In this document: positions 1-8,781 of the stretch, one piece after another
How positions within the stretch are numbered: position 1 is the stretch's first letter
How the letters are laid out: each line of letters begins with the position of its first letter
NCBI GenBank assembly: GCA_016939335.1
Contig: JAFGHC010000037.1
Span: 1 to 46,572, forward strand
Direction: 5' to 3'
DNA: 46,572 nucleotides
Origin: Candidatus Saganbacteria bacterium
Lineage (GTDB): Bacteria; Margulisbacteria; WOR-1; O2-12-FULL-45-9; XYB2-FULL-48-7
Notes under the pieces: model-generated
The model's database searches: none
The model's input: only the letters and a program-made list of their open reading frames with translations
Told to the model about the DNA's origin: nothing
Made by a program: the position numbers and the translations under genes

Positions 1-90
1 CATTTTAAATCCTCCTGTATACATCAATAGGACAGAATCAGTTTACACTATCTATCCCATTTACACAGAAGAATTTACACTACCGATTCC
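1..90 (-). mobile_element. Possible left end of an insertion sequence whose ORF starts at the window edge on the minus strand
   Basis: CAT at 1-3 is a minus-strand ATG preceded by AGGAGG (GTATACAGGAGGATTTAAAATG); repeated GTGTAAA motifs (TAGTGTAAATTCTTCTGTGTAAATGGGATAGATAGTGTAAACTG). Transposase lies outside the window, so identity is unverified. Confidence 0.3.
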
Positions 91-323
91 GCTAGAGAGC
101 GTCGGCTATAGCCGAGGAATCTTATATATTCTTTGATCGAGCCGCTGTAAAATCCTTCCACGAAATTAGCCACCGACGAACTGGACGCTCGGTCCAACTG
201 GTCAATGATATTGTATTGATTCTTTGGCAGAAGAGGCAGAATCTTCTGTTGGATCATTATTTCCATTGCATCAAGGTTTCGCCAAACTATCATTTTCCTA
301 TGCCCATAATCATTCCCATCCAT
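75..323 (-). CDS. Four-helix-bundle (S23 / 23S rRNA intervening-sequence-like) protein, apparently C-terminally truncated
   Basis: 82 aa ORF with RASSSSVANFVEGFYSGSIKEYIRFLGYSRRSLAES, typical of the S23/four-helix-bundle family; ends early in GTGTAAA-repeat sequence. Confidence 0.6.
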   Translation of the reverse strand: MDGNDYGHRKMIVWRNLDAMEIMIQQKILPLLPKNQYNIIDQLDRASSSSVANFVEGFYSGSIKEYIRFLGYSRRSLAESVV

Positions 324-347
324 CCCATGCCCTCCCTTGCCATTTCT

Positions 348-423
348 TGCCCTCTCCCTCGTTCCCGCCCTTTCTTGCCCTTATTTGCCCTCTTCCTCAT
401 TCCCGCCCTCATGTGCCCTTACT
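348..423. repeat. Two tandem copies of a 38 bp pyrimidine-rich repeat
   Basis: TGCCCTCTCCCTCGTTCCCGCCCTTTCTTGCCCTTATT followed by TGCCCTCTTCCTCATTCCCGCCCTCATGTGCCCTTACT. Confidence 0.7.
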
Positions 424-505
424 TGCCTTCTTTCAGCAATCTTATTGCCACCATGTCTACGAAGGGAATTAAGAGAAAAACGACGGAATTCCGTCACTGG
501 AGAAG

Positions 506-570
506 AAAAAAAGCCGCCGAAGGACGGGCAACAGTGGGCCTGTTAACCACTGCGCCCGCCCAGCGGCGGC
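506..570 (-). terminator. Intrinsic terminator of the large-protein operon
   Basis: On minus strand: GCCGCC...GGGCGGGC..CAGTGG / CCCACTG..GCCCGTCC..GGCGGC followed by a T7 tract, directly after the stop at 573-575. Confidence 0.75.
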
Positions 571-572
571 CT

Positions 573-3500
573 TTAAAGCTGGCTAAGTAATTTGAGCGCG
601 ACTTCTTCGATGTAAGCCGGGTTGTTCCAGTTGTCGGCGATATGACGGCGGCCGATCCGGTTGTAAAAGGCGACGTCTCCAGCCACTGATTTATAACCTT
701 TGACCAACGCTTTGAAGCGGTTCTTGAACTCATTTCTCGGTTCCTTGACCCCTCTGTCCAGATAGCCGGGCAGGATCACGTATTCCGCCAGCTTGTAAAC
801 TTCGCTGTCGATATCGACGGTATTGGCAAAAGCGAAAGCTTCCAGGTTCTCCAGGACGCCGAGGAGTTTGCGCTTGTCTTCGGCCGCGAAGTTCATCTGT
901 TTGATCAGCCCGATCAGTTCGTTGCATTCCGGCCGCAGTTTAGCCAGCTTTTGGCCAAGCTGAAAAGCCTGCCGCTTGTCCCAGCTGCTGTCGATCCGTT
1001 TTGCCTGCCATTCCCTGATCTCGTTATTCAGTCGGGTGATTTCTTCGGCCTTTTCTCCCGGAAGCAGCATTTTTTCGTAAGTCACAGAAGCCCGGCCATT
1101 AACCAGCATGGTGGCGGTCACGGTCCCTTGTTTATTGACCTTGTCGATCAGGGCCTGACGGGTGGCGATCTCCTGTGCGACCTTCCGGTTCCAGTCCGGT
1201 ACGCTGTTCAGGTCCTGCTCTTTAAGGGCAGGGATATATCCATCCCAGCCGATAATGGTCGTCTTGCGCTCAAGATAAGCGCGCTCTTCGTCGGGTTTTG
1301 ACGCTGCGTTCCAGAGCAGCGAGATCGCCGGGCCGCCGCCCAGGACATCCAGGAAGTAACCGGCGGCGCCGCCAAAAGCTTCCCAATTGGTGCCGTTGAG
1401 CTCGATGCCGATTTGCTTGATGATCGGATCAATGACCGCCTGATCGGCGCCGGCGGTAAGCCCGGAGGCGATCGCCAGATCGGCCACAAAGCGGTAAAGC
1501 GGGTGCTTGACGATCTTGCCGACCACGAGGTCGGTCGATTTCAGCGAGCCGATGAAGACGCCGAAGCCGGTGGCGACGCGGGCGACCGCTTCGGCTTTAT
1601 TGTCGCTGTGCGCGATATGATGGATGATCGCCACGGTCATCACGAAGCCGAGCGCTTTTTCGAAGACCTGGCAGCCATTGTAATATTTGGCGAACTTGGC
1701 CCGGTTCAGCGCTTTGGCGGAATTGATCTTGCCGTCCTTGACCAGCTTTTCATATTTGGCCCAGGCGGCGGCGGTCTTCGGGTTGAGCGGCTTGGGCTGG
1801 GCCGTGCCGACCTTCTCGCCGAAGACGTCGAGCAGCTTGTTAAAGCCGGCCTCAGCACTATGCGGGGCGGGAGCTGGAGCGGAAGAAATGATCGGCCGGG
1901 CCGGACCCTTGCCGCGGATGATTAGGTTTAGTATCTTTTGGACTTCCAGCAAGCGAGCCGAGCTTTGGCCGGCGGCATTGAAGATCCGGTGGACATCCGG
2001 GACACCCATATTCGGATTGAGATCGAAGATCTCGTAAGCCGCTTCGACCGCGTTTTTGCCGCCGCTGACCTGACCGAGGATGCTTACGGCGCCGTCTATC
2101 ACAGACGGCGTCGGAATAACCGGCGCAGCCGGCGGCGGCGTAACTGGTCTCGGCAGAAGCGTTGGTGAACTCGGCGTAGTCGGAGCTGGCGTCGGCTGAG
2201 GAGCCGGCTGAGGAGTCTTACCACGGATGAGCAAGTTCAGATTCCGTACGGTTTTCAGGACCTCAGGCAAATTCCCGTTTTCGTTGAGGAGACTGAGAGC
2301 ATGCTCAGAGGACATAGTAGGATTAAGCCTAAAGATGTCTTGAGCGGCTGTTAGCGGGTCCGCTGCTCCGCGCTTAACCTTATCGATGATCGCCTCGGCC
2401 GCTGACTGAGGAGCGGGAAGCGGTTGCGGAGCCGGAGTCAACTGTGGAGCCGACGCGTTGGTTGCCGGCGCCGGTGTGGGTGCAGTTGGTCGGATCATCC
2501 GAGGCGCCGGCGCCTCGGGAGCCGTGGCGATCGAAGCGCCACTTCTCAACGGCTTCGGCAACCTGACGTAAAACCGGCGAAAGACGCGAGTTGCGGCGCG
2601 CGCGTTAAATAATTTGGCCGGCAGGTTCCACACGCGGGTAGAACAGTAGGCCGCCTGGGTCTGGACGCTGTTCAGAAACTTATTAACGACAGCTTGACTG
2701 GCCCGGCTTGCCAGCTCCTGGGATAACTGTATTTTAGCGGCCTTTTTTGATCCCGGTAGAGCGTGGACCTCTTTCTTCCTGATGATCTTGGAGGCGAGAT
2801 TGACGGCGGCCTCGACCGGCTTTTCGAGTTGTAAAGCATCGGGGATGCTGGCTATCTTGCTGATCACGTTCTGGTGCTGGAGATAGAATGCCCTGACGAC
2901 CTGTGACGGTTTGATTTCGATGACCTCAACCCCTTCGCTGATCGAACCAAACCTGAGCTTGACCGGTTTATCGCCGCTTCTGGCCAGTTCAACCATTTTC
3001 TCCAGCAGGCTGGTGACCCGGGCGAGGTCCTGGTTTTGGAGAAGCTCGGCGCCGCCCAGCGTCACTCCTTCGACCGCCAGGTCTTCGGCATTCCAGATCA
3101 CATCGACCAAGTTGTTGCCGCGGCGGTAGGGGAGCAGATCCTTGACCCGGCTGGCCAGACCGCGCTTAGGAAGAGCGATCTCGGTGCCATCATCGGCAAA
3201 GACTTCAAAATTGACCCGTGTGCCCGCTTTGCCGTGCGCGGTGTATTTGTCAGCCATCAGCCGGGCGGGGAGCTTTCTCTGCTGTTGCTTGGTGGCTTTC
3301 TTTAAGGTCTTTTTAGGTTTTTCAGCGTTCTTTTTCGTTCTGCCCAGCAGATTGTTAACTTCCGTCTGGGCCTGTTGGACCTCGGCCCCTTTGGCCGCGA
3401 TCTCCCCTGCGGAAGCCTTTTGATTCATTAAGTCGTTCATTTCCGTAAGCCGCTGGCCAAGTTCCGCCATACTGGCCGGCAGTTTGGTCATAACAGCTTC

Positions 3501-6500
3501 CAGCCTGGCGATCCGCGCCCCGATAGCCTTATCGTATTTGCCGAGCGAGGTGTGCTCGGCTATCACGTAGCGGGCGCGCTTGATGCTTCTCCAGCTCATT
3601 TGCGTCAGGCGATGCAGCCCTCTGAAGGCAAACCAGGCGAACATCATCTGTATTGCGGCACTACCCTTGTTGCCCTGTTTGTATTTTTCGACCGCCGAGG
3701 CAATTAGTGCGGGCGGGAAAAGTTCGAAAGCTTTGAACATGGCCAGAGTGTTCATCTGCTGCCAGAAGAGTTCGACCGCGTCGCCATGCCGGCCTTCGGC
3801 CAGAGCTTTACCAATGCTCCGGAGGAAGCCGGCCTGCAAACCTATCATAATTTCCGGATGCATAAAGAGATGAAGGTGGATCAATTCGGTGACGGAATGG
3901 CTAAGGGCCGCGAACGCCCCTTCTTCGTGCCGGGCCCCATAAACGAAAAAGCCGGGCTGTTTGGGCGGGGCGATAAAGTTTTCAACGACCAGCGTGCGTC
4001 CGGATTTTAGTTCCTGCCGGTAACGCTGGAGGAAGCGGCTGGAAACGACTTTTGATTCGTCTTCGCCTTTGGCTCGGACGGTCATCATCGGCAGGAAGAC
4101 CCGGGAGAGAATATAGAGGGCCCGGCGGACCCGGTCAAAGCCGCCCGTCAGTCCGATCGTTTCAAAAGAGACACGCTCTCCCCGATAATCGGCCAGCAGG
4201 CGGGCGAACTGTTCCAGGCTGGCCATCCCTTTATCAATAGACTCTTTATCTTTACCCATTCGGAAGACATTAAATATGTCGTTCACCTGTTCCAGGATCG
4301 GTTTGCGGCTTTCTTCGGGAAGGTTCTGGACGGTCTCCAGCATCTTTTTGCCAAGGAAGTTGACCTGGGCGGCGGTATACACGTGATTGTGTTTTAATGT
4401 GGCCCCGGCGCCCGGCACGAACTGTTCGCTCTGGTAAAGGAAAATGTTCAGGGCGCGGTTCCACTTCCCGGGTTCCATCATGTCCTGCTGGAGGAAAATG
4501 CTGAACACCGTGTCAGCTTCCGGCAGGGGGAGGGCCTTTTTCGCGGCGCGGGAGACGGGATTGCTGTCGCTGACGGCATAATTGCTCAACGCTCTCATGA
4601 TCAGGAGCTTGGCCCAGGCGGCCTTCTCGTCAATAACGTCTTCAAACCCGAGGTTGAGCGAGAAAGAGAATTCGGGATGTTCGGCCAGATAGGCTCTCAT
4701 GAACTTCTCCGGTTCGGCTGTGGCTTCCTGGCCGATCTTGCTTTCCGGTTTTTCGTTCGGCTGCCCGAAGAAGGCGGCGGTCTTGGAACCGCGCAGGTAC
4801 GATCTGTAGGGGGAATCGAGCAGCGCCCGCACGAATTTATGGTCGATCTCATAGCTTTCCGGACCCACAATGGCCGGATAGGGAAGCCCCAGATCTTCCT
4901 TCATCAGCATAATATCCTGGCTGATGATCATCTGGAATTGTTTCTGCGCGCCGGAGAGCGGGATCTTGAAAGTGCTGCGGCCGACGCCGGAGAGCCGGTT
5001 CCAGACGGTTTTGTCTTTCAGTTCGAAAGAGCGGGCCAGCATATCGCCTTCTATCGGCTGGAATTTCCTCAACGAGAGCTGGTAAACGCCGTTAAGGAAT
5101 TGCAGGGCGTCGGAGATCACTTTGACCTCGGGATCACCGGCCGGCCGGCCAAACGCTTGGTGGTTGATCCCGGTCGGCGTAGCGACCTCTTTGTCCCCTA
5201 GAATAATGCCGCGGCCCTTCAAAACCTGCCCGGCGATGATCATGTATTGGAAGCGGTCGCCGTATTTCTGGACCAGGTGGCTGCCGAGCCGCATCAGGAA
5301 TTCGCCGGAAATGCCGGCGTGGATATCAAGAGGGATGTCGCCAGTGGATGTCCGCGGCAGTTCCCGCCAGAAGTCGTAATGGAGTTCGTCGCTCAGGTAG
5401 GCCAGGACCGCGACCGCCGGATGGTTGAGGACAATGCCGTAGAGCCCCTGTTCGGAATTTATTTTGGTCCGGCCGACCAGGGGAACGTCGTTAAGCAGGG
5501 ATTTGTCCCAGAGATCGGGGGGGGCCGGCGCTAAGGCCCCGGCGCCGAGTTTATCCTCTACATTCTGTTTCTGGTACTGGTTGCCGGCCAAGGCAAAGAT
5601 CGAGGCCTGCAGTAGCGCCGGCGTCAGGACGTAGGTTTCCGAGCTCGGCAAGGTCAACTGCGCCAGCATCGCCTTCAGGTCCTGATTGCTGAGCTTGGGC
5701 AGTTCGCTGAGGAGGAGTTTGACCCGGCTGGCGACCATGTAAAGGAACTGGCCGTTGACATCGGCGCCGAACAGCTTTCTGCCTTCTTTGATGAAGAACT
5801 TGGCCAGTTCGAGCCGGGCTTTGGCTTTATCAAGGTTTTCCTGGAACGACTGGAATTTCTTTTTCTGTTCCGATGCGCCGGCCGCGACCTTGCTGCGGTA
5901 TTCGGATATCCGTTCACTGGCTTCAATCGTCTGTTCCACGGAAGCGCCAAAGAGGTTCTCATCGGCGTCATCGGCGTTGCTGTTTGCCTCAGCCACCTGC
6001 TTCTTCAGGTTTTTCCGCGCTTTCTCCAGCTCTTTCTCGTTCTTTTCGACGTCTGCGTGGAATTTGCTGACGATCTCCTCGTCCTTGCGGCCGGCCTGCA
6101 GCAACTGGTAGGCCAGACTCAAGACATTCTGAATGTCCTCCTGTGAGAGGGTATTGATATCGGCGACCTTGCCGCTATTGACGCACAACGCGGCCAATTG
6201 CAGGGCAAGCTTCTCGATCTGCATGCTCTGGATATCCCCTTCCGAAACGAAGGTGAGCGAATTTTCGATCGCGCCGGTCAGTTTGCCTTTCTTGGTCAGT
6301 TTTTCATCCTGCTGTTCGGTCGTATAGGAAATTTCCCAGAAAGCGCGCAGGATATTTTGTTCCTTGTCGCTCAACTTGGCCAGTTCGCCGGAGCGGAAAT
6401 AATAGAAGTGCGGTTCCTTTTTGACCGGGTCATAGATGAAAACGATCTGGGCCTTCTCCTCTGTTGTCCGGTCAAAGAACTTCTTGATCTCCTCCGGCTT

Positions 6501-8747
6501 GAGCCCGGTCTTGCCGGCCAGCACCTGTAAGAGCGGGGCCAGGGAATTGCCGATCGTGCCGCCTGGCAGGTTGCCTTTGACCAGCGCTTCCGCGTCGGAC
6601 CGGTAATTGCCAGGCAAGGCCTCGGTCCGGAGCGAGATCAGGCGAACCAGGCCGTCGGAAAAATGCAGCTGACCGTCAATCTTACCGCGCAGGCGGGGCA
6701 GGGGGAGCGGGAAGTAATCGAGCGCGGCCGCCAGTTCGGTCCGCCGGTTTGACCAGAAAAGCTTGCCTTTTTCTTCAGCCAGTGCATCGAAGACGGTTTC
6801 CGCCGCCTTTTTTGCTTCTTCATCGCCTTCGCTCTCTTCCGGCAGGCGGTACTCGGCGATCTTCTTGCCGGCAAAATTGCTGAACTGGACCAGGTTGCCG
6901 AAATCGGACGTCGAACCGAATTGCAGAGTGATATATTCGGCGGGCAGGCCGGTGCGGAAGGGGGAGCGGGCGAATTCGAACAGGGCGGTAATGATGTCCG
7001 CCGGTTTGGTCTTGGCCGGGTCTTTCGGCTTGAGATGGAAAGCGTTCTGGCTCTCGTCCGAGAAAATGAGTTTTACGTCCTCGCGGTTGATAGTAAAAGT
7101 TGCGGAGCTTACCCGGAGCAAATTGTCTTTCCGGGCGGCCAGGGCTTTCTTGGTCAGCTCATCAATTTTCGGATTTGCTAGGTTCTGTTCGACGAGCTTG
7201 ACCAGTCCGGCGGACAGTTCCTTGAAGGCCTTTTCATTGACGAGCAGGTCGAGCACCAGCTGGCTGTCTTTCAGGTATTTTTCGTACTCTTTCATGTCCA
7301 GGCCCAGGTTGGCGAGCGTTGTGTAGAGATATGAAATATCTTCCTTCAGGTTCTTGACCGCGGCATGCAGGCGGACGGCGGCCTCCAGCAGGGCCTTGTC
7401 GTCTCCCGCCTCGCCCTTGCGCATCTCGGCAAAAGTAACCTGGGTCAGGGCCTCAAAGGGGGCCAGGGCCTGGCGGAAAGCCTTGATCTTGGCCTTGCCG
7501 GTGTTCTGGTAGACAGCTTTCATCCTGGGCGATTCGGCCGACGGGGCGATCAGCTGGTAGCCAAGCTTGGTCAGTTCGGCGCCGGCAGCAGCTTTACCTG
7601 AAGTGTTCAACTTCTGGATCAGGTCGAGTTCCTTCAGGCCGATGACTAGTTTGGAGCCGTTTTTAAACTCCACGGTTACCGCTTCGCCGGCCAAAGTGAC
7701 CTTGTCCAGCGCCTCGGCCGGTTTGCCGAGGAGAGTGGCCAAGTCCGCTTTCGCTGCCTGTACCGCCTTTGATTCGAGCGCGTCTTTCAGGTCGTTGTGG
7801 GCGGCGGAGGTATATTTATCATAAACAAAGATCTGGCCGCCTTTTTTAAGGGCCGGAGCTGAGTTCTCGGTCTTGGTCACCTGGAGCGAATCAAGATCGA
7901 TCCCCTGGTTTTCCAGGGTGCGGATACGCTTGGTGGCCTGGTCGTCCGGCGCGGTCGTTGTATAACCGAGGCGGGCCAACTCCTGCATTTGCCCCGCCAG
8001 CACGGCGATGTCCGCTTCGGCCGCTTTTTCCGCCCCCGTGGCGGCCGCGTCCTTGATGTCGGCCAGTTTGCGTTTCATACTGGCCAGGATCTTCACTTCG
8101 TCGACGTTAAGGCTGACGTTGGCGCCGCTCGCCAGTTTGGCCTCGATCTTGCCGGCGGCCGTTTTTTTCAATTCCACGACGTTTTGGCCGAAGAGTTTTG
8201 CCAACGAGGGTTTTGCGGCCTCGAACGCGCCCGCCTGCAGGGCATCGGCCAGATCATTCAGTTCCTCTTCGCTCATGCTGTTGATCGATAGGATCTGGCC
8301 GTCTTTCTTGATGGAAAGAAAGCGGTTGTCCGATACTTCCAGACGGAGGCGTCCGGTTTTAAAAGCGAGATAATCGGCCAGTATTTTGCGCAGTTTAGGA
8401 TTATTGGCGATAAGCTCGGCCAGCTCTTTGCCGGTCAGTTTATCGGCCTGTTCCCGGAAATCGGCGCTCTCGCCGAGCAGGAAGCGGGTCAGGCGGGTAA
8501 AGAAGTCGAGCTTCTTGCCAGTTAGAGCAGAGAAAGCCGGGGTAGGCAGTTTGCCGTTGATCGTTCCGATGTAGAGGGCAAGCTCGCCGCCGGCGACTTC
8601 GAACTCTGTAGTGATGTCCCGGAGGTCGTTTTCGAGCAGCGAGGCCAGATCGGGTTCAATATTCCCCCTGACGGGCGCCGGCGCGGGCTGGTTGGCCGCG
8701 TTCGCGTTGCTGAAACCAAGATAGTTATAATTATAAATTCCTGTCAT
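573..8747 (-). CDS. Giant protein of unknown function (2724 aa), no signal peptide apparent, Pro/Ala-rich linkers and internal repeats
   Basis: Single uninterrupted ORF; follows the 974 aa ORF by 34 bp on the same strand; no recognised family. Confidence 0.9.
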   Translation of the reverse strand: MTGIYNYNYLGFSNANAANQPAPAPVRGNIEPDLASLLENDLRDITTEFEVAGGELALYIGTINGKLPTPAFSALTGKKLDFFTRLTRFLLGESADFREQADKLTGKELAELIANNPKLRKILADYLAFKTGRLRLEVSDNRFLSIKKDGQILSINSMSEEELNDLADALQAGAFEAAKPSLAKLFGQNVVELKKTAAGKIEAKLASGANVSLNVDEVKILASMKRKLADIKDAAATGAEKAAEADIAVLAGQMQELARLGYTTTAPDDQATKRIRTLENQGIDLDSLQVTKTENSAPALKKGGQIFVYDKYTSAAHNDLKDALESKAVQAAKADLATLLGKPAEALDKVTLAGEAVTVEFKNGSKLVIGLKELDLIQKLNTSGKAAAGAELTKLGYQLIAPSAESPRMKAVYQNTGKAKIKAFRQALAPFEALTQVTFAEMRKGEAGDDKALLEAAVRLHAAVKNLKEDISYLYTTLANLGLDMKEYEKYLKDSQLVLDLLVNEKAFKELSAGLVKLVEQNLANPKIDELTKKALAARKDNLLRVSSATFTINREDVKLIFSDESQNAFHLKPKDPAKTKPADIITALFEFARSPFRTGLPAEYITLQFGSTSDFGNLVQFSNFAGKKIAEYRLPEESEGDEEAKKAAETVFDALAEEKGKLFWSNRRTELAAALDYFPLPLPRLRGKIDGQLHFSDGLVRLISLRTEALPGNYRSDAEALVKGNLPGGTIGNSLAPLLQVLAGKTGLKPEEIKKFFDRTTEEKAQIVFIYDPVKKEPHFYYFRSGELAKLSDKEQNILRAFWEISYTTEQQDEKLTKKGKLTGAIENSLTFVSEGDIQSMQIEKLALQLAALCVNSGKVADINTLSQEDIQNVLSLAYQLLQAGRKDEEIVSKFHADVEKNEKELEKARKNLKKQVAEANSNADDADENLFGASVEQTIEASERISEYRSKVAAGASEQKKKFQSFQENLDKAKARLELAKFFIKEGRKLFGADVNGQFLYMVASRVKLLLSELPKLSNQDLKAMLAQLTLPSSETYVLTPALLQASIFALAGNQYQKQNVEDKLGAGALAPAPPDLWDKSLLNDVPLVGRTKINSEQGLYGIVLNHPAVAVLAYLSDELHYDFWRELPRTSTGDIPLDIHAGISGEFLMRLGSHLVQKYGDRFQYMIIAGQVLKGRGIILGDKEVATPTGINHQAFGRPAGDPEVKVISDALQFLNGVYQLSLRKFQPIEGDMLARSFELKDKTVWNRLSGVGRSTFKIPLSGAQKQFQMIISQDIMLMKEDLGLPYPAIVGPESYEIDHKFVRALLDSPYRSYLRGSKTAAFFGQPNEKPESKIGQEATAEPEKFMRAYLAEHPEFSFSLNLGFEDVIDEKAAWAKLLIMRALSNYAVSDSNPVSRAAKKALPLPEADTVFSIFLQQDMMEPGKWNRALNIFLYQSEQFVPGAGATLKHNHVYTAAQVNFLGKKMLETVQNLPEESRKPILEQVNDIFNVFRMGKDKESIDKGMASLEQFARLLADYRGERVSFETIGLTGGFDRVRRALYILSRVFLPMMTVRAKGEDESKVVSSRFLQRYRQELKSGRTLVVENFIAPPKQPGFFVYGARHEEGAFAALSHSVTELIHLHLFMHPEIMIGLQAGFLRSIGKALAEGRHGDAVELFWQQMNTLAMFKAFELFPPALIASAVEKYKQGNKGSAAIQMMFAWFAFRGLHRLTQMSWRSIKRARYVIAEHTSLGKYDKAIGARIARLEAVMTKLPASMAELGQRLTEMNDLMNQKASAGEIAAKGAEVQQAQTEVNNLLGRTKKNAEKPKKTLKKATKQQQRKLPARLMADKYTAHGKAGTRVNFEVFADDGTEIALPKRGLASRVKDLLPYRRGNNLVDVIWNAEDLAVEGVTLGGAELLQNQDLARVTSLLEKMVELARSGDKPVKLRFGSISEGVEVIEIKPSQVVRAFYLQHQNVISKIASIPDALQLEKPVEAAVNLASKIIRKKEVHALPGSKKAAKIQLSQELASRASQAVVNKFLNSVQTQAAYCSTRVWNLPAKLFNARAATRVFRRFYVRLPKPLRSGASIATAPEAPAPRMIRPTAPTPAPATNASAPQLTPAPQPLPAPQSAAEAIIDKVKRGAADPLTAAQDIFRLNPTMSSEHALSLLNENGNLPEVLKTVRNLNLLIRGKTPQPAPQPTPAPTTPSSPTLLPRPVTPPPAAPVIPTPSVIDGAVSILGQVSGGKNAVEAAYEIFDLNPNMGVPDVHRIFNAAGQSSARLLEVQKILNLIIRGKGPARPIISSAPAPAPHSAEAGFNKLLDVFGEKVGTAQPKPLNPKTAAAWAKYEKLVKDGKINSAKALNRAKFAKYYNGCQVFEKALGFVMTVAIIHHIAHSDNKAEAVARVATGFGVFIGSLKSTDLVVGKIVKHPLYRFVADLAIASGLTAGADQAVIDPIIKQIGIELNGTNWEAFGGAAGYFLDVLGGGPAISLLWNAASKPDEERAYLERKTTIIGWDGYIPALKEQDLNSVPDWNRKVAQEIATRQALIDKVNKQGTVTATMLVNGRASVTYEKMLLPGEKAEEITRLNNEIREWQAKRIDSSWDKRQAFQLGQKLAKLRPECNELIGLIKQMNFAAEDKRKLLGVLENLEAFAFANTVDIDSEVYKLAEYVILPGYLDRGVKEPRNEFKNRFKALVKGYKSVAGDVAFYNRIGRRHIADNWNNPAYIEEVALKLLSQL

Positions 8748-8781
8748 TGTTCAGTGCTCTTCTCGGGCGCTTTCGGGAGAA

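Noticed and set aside
216-590. 124 aa plus-strand ORF over the C/T tandem repeat
   Set aside because: Encoded by the pyrimidine repeat and terminator; no coding character.
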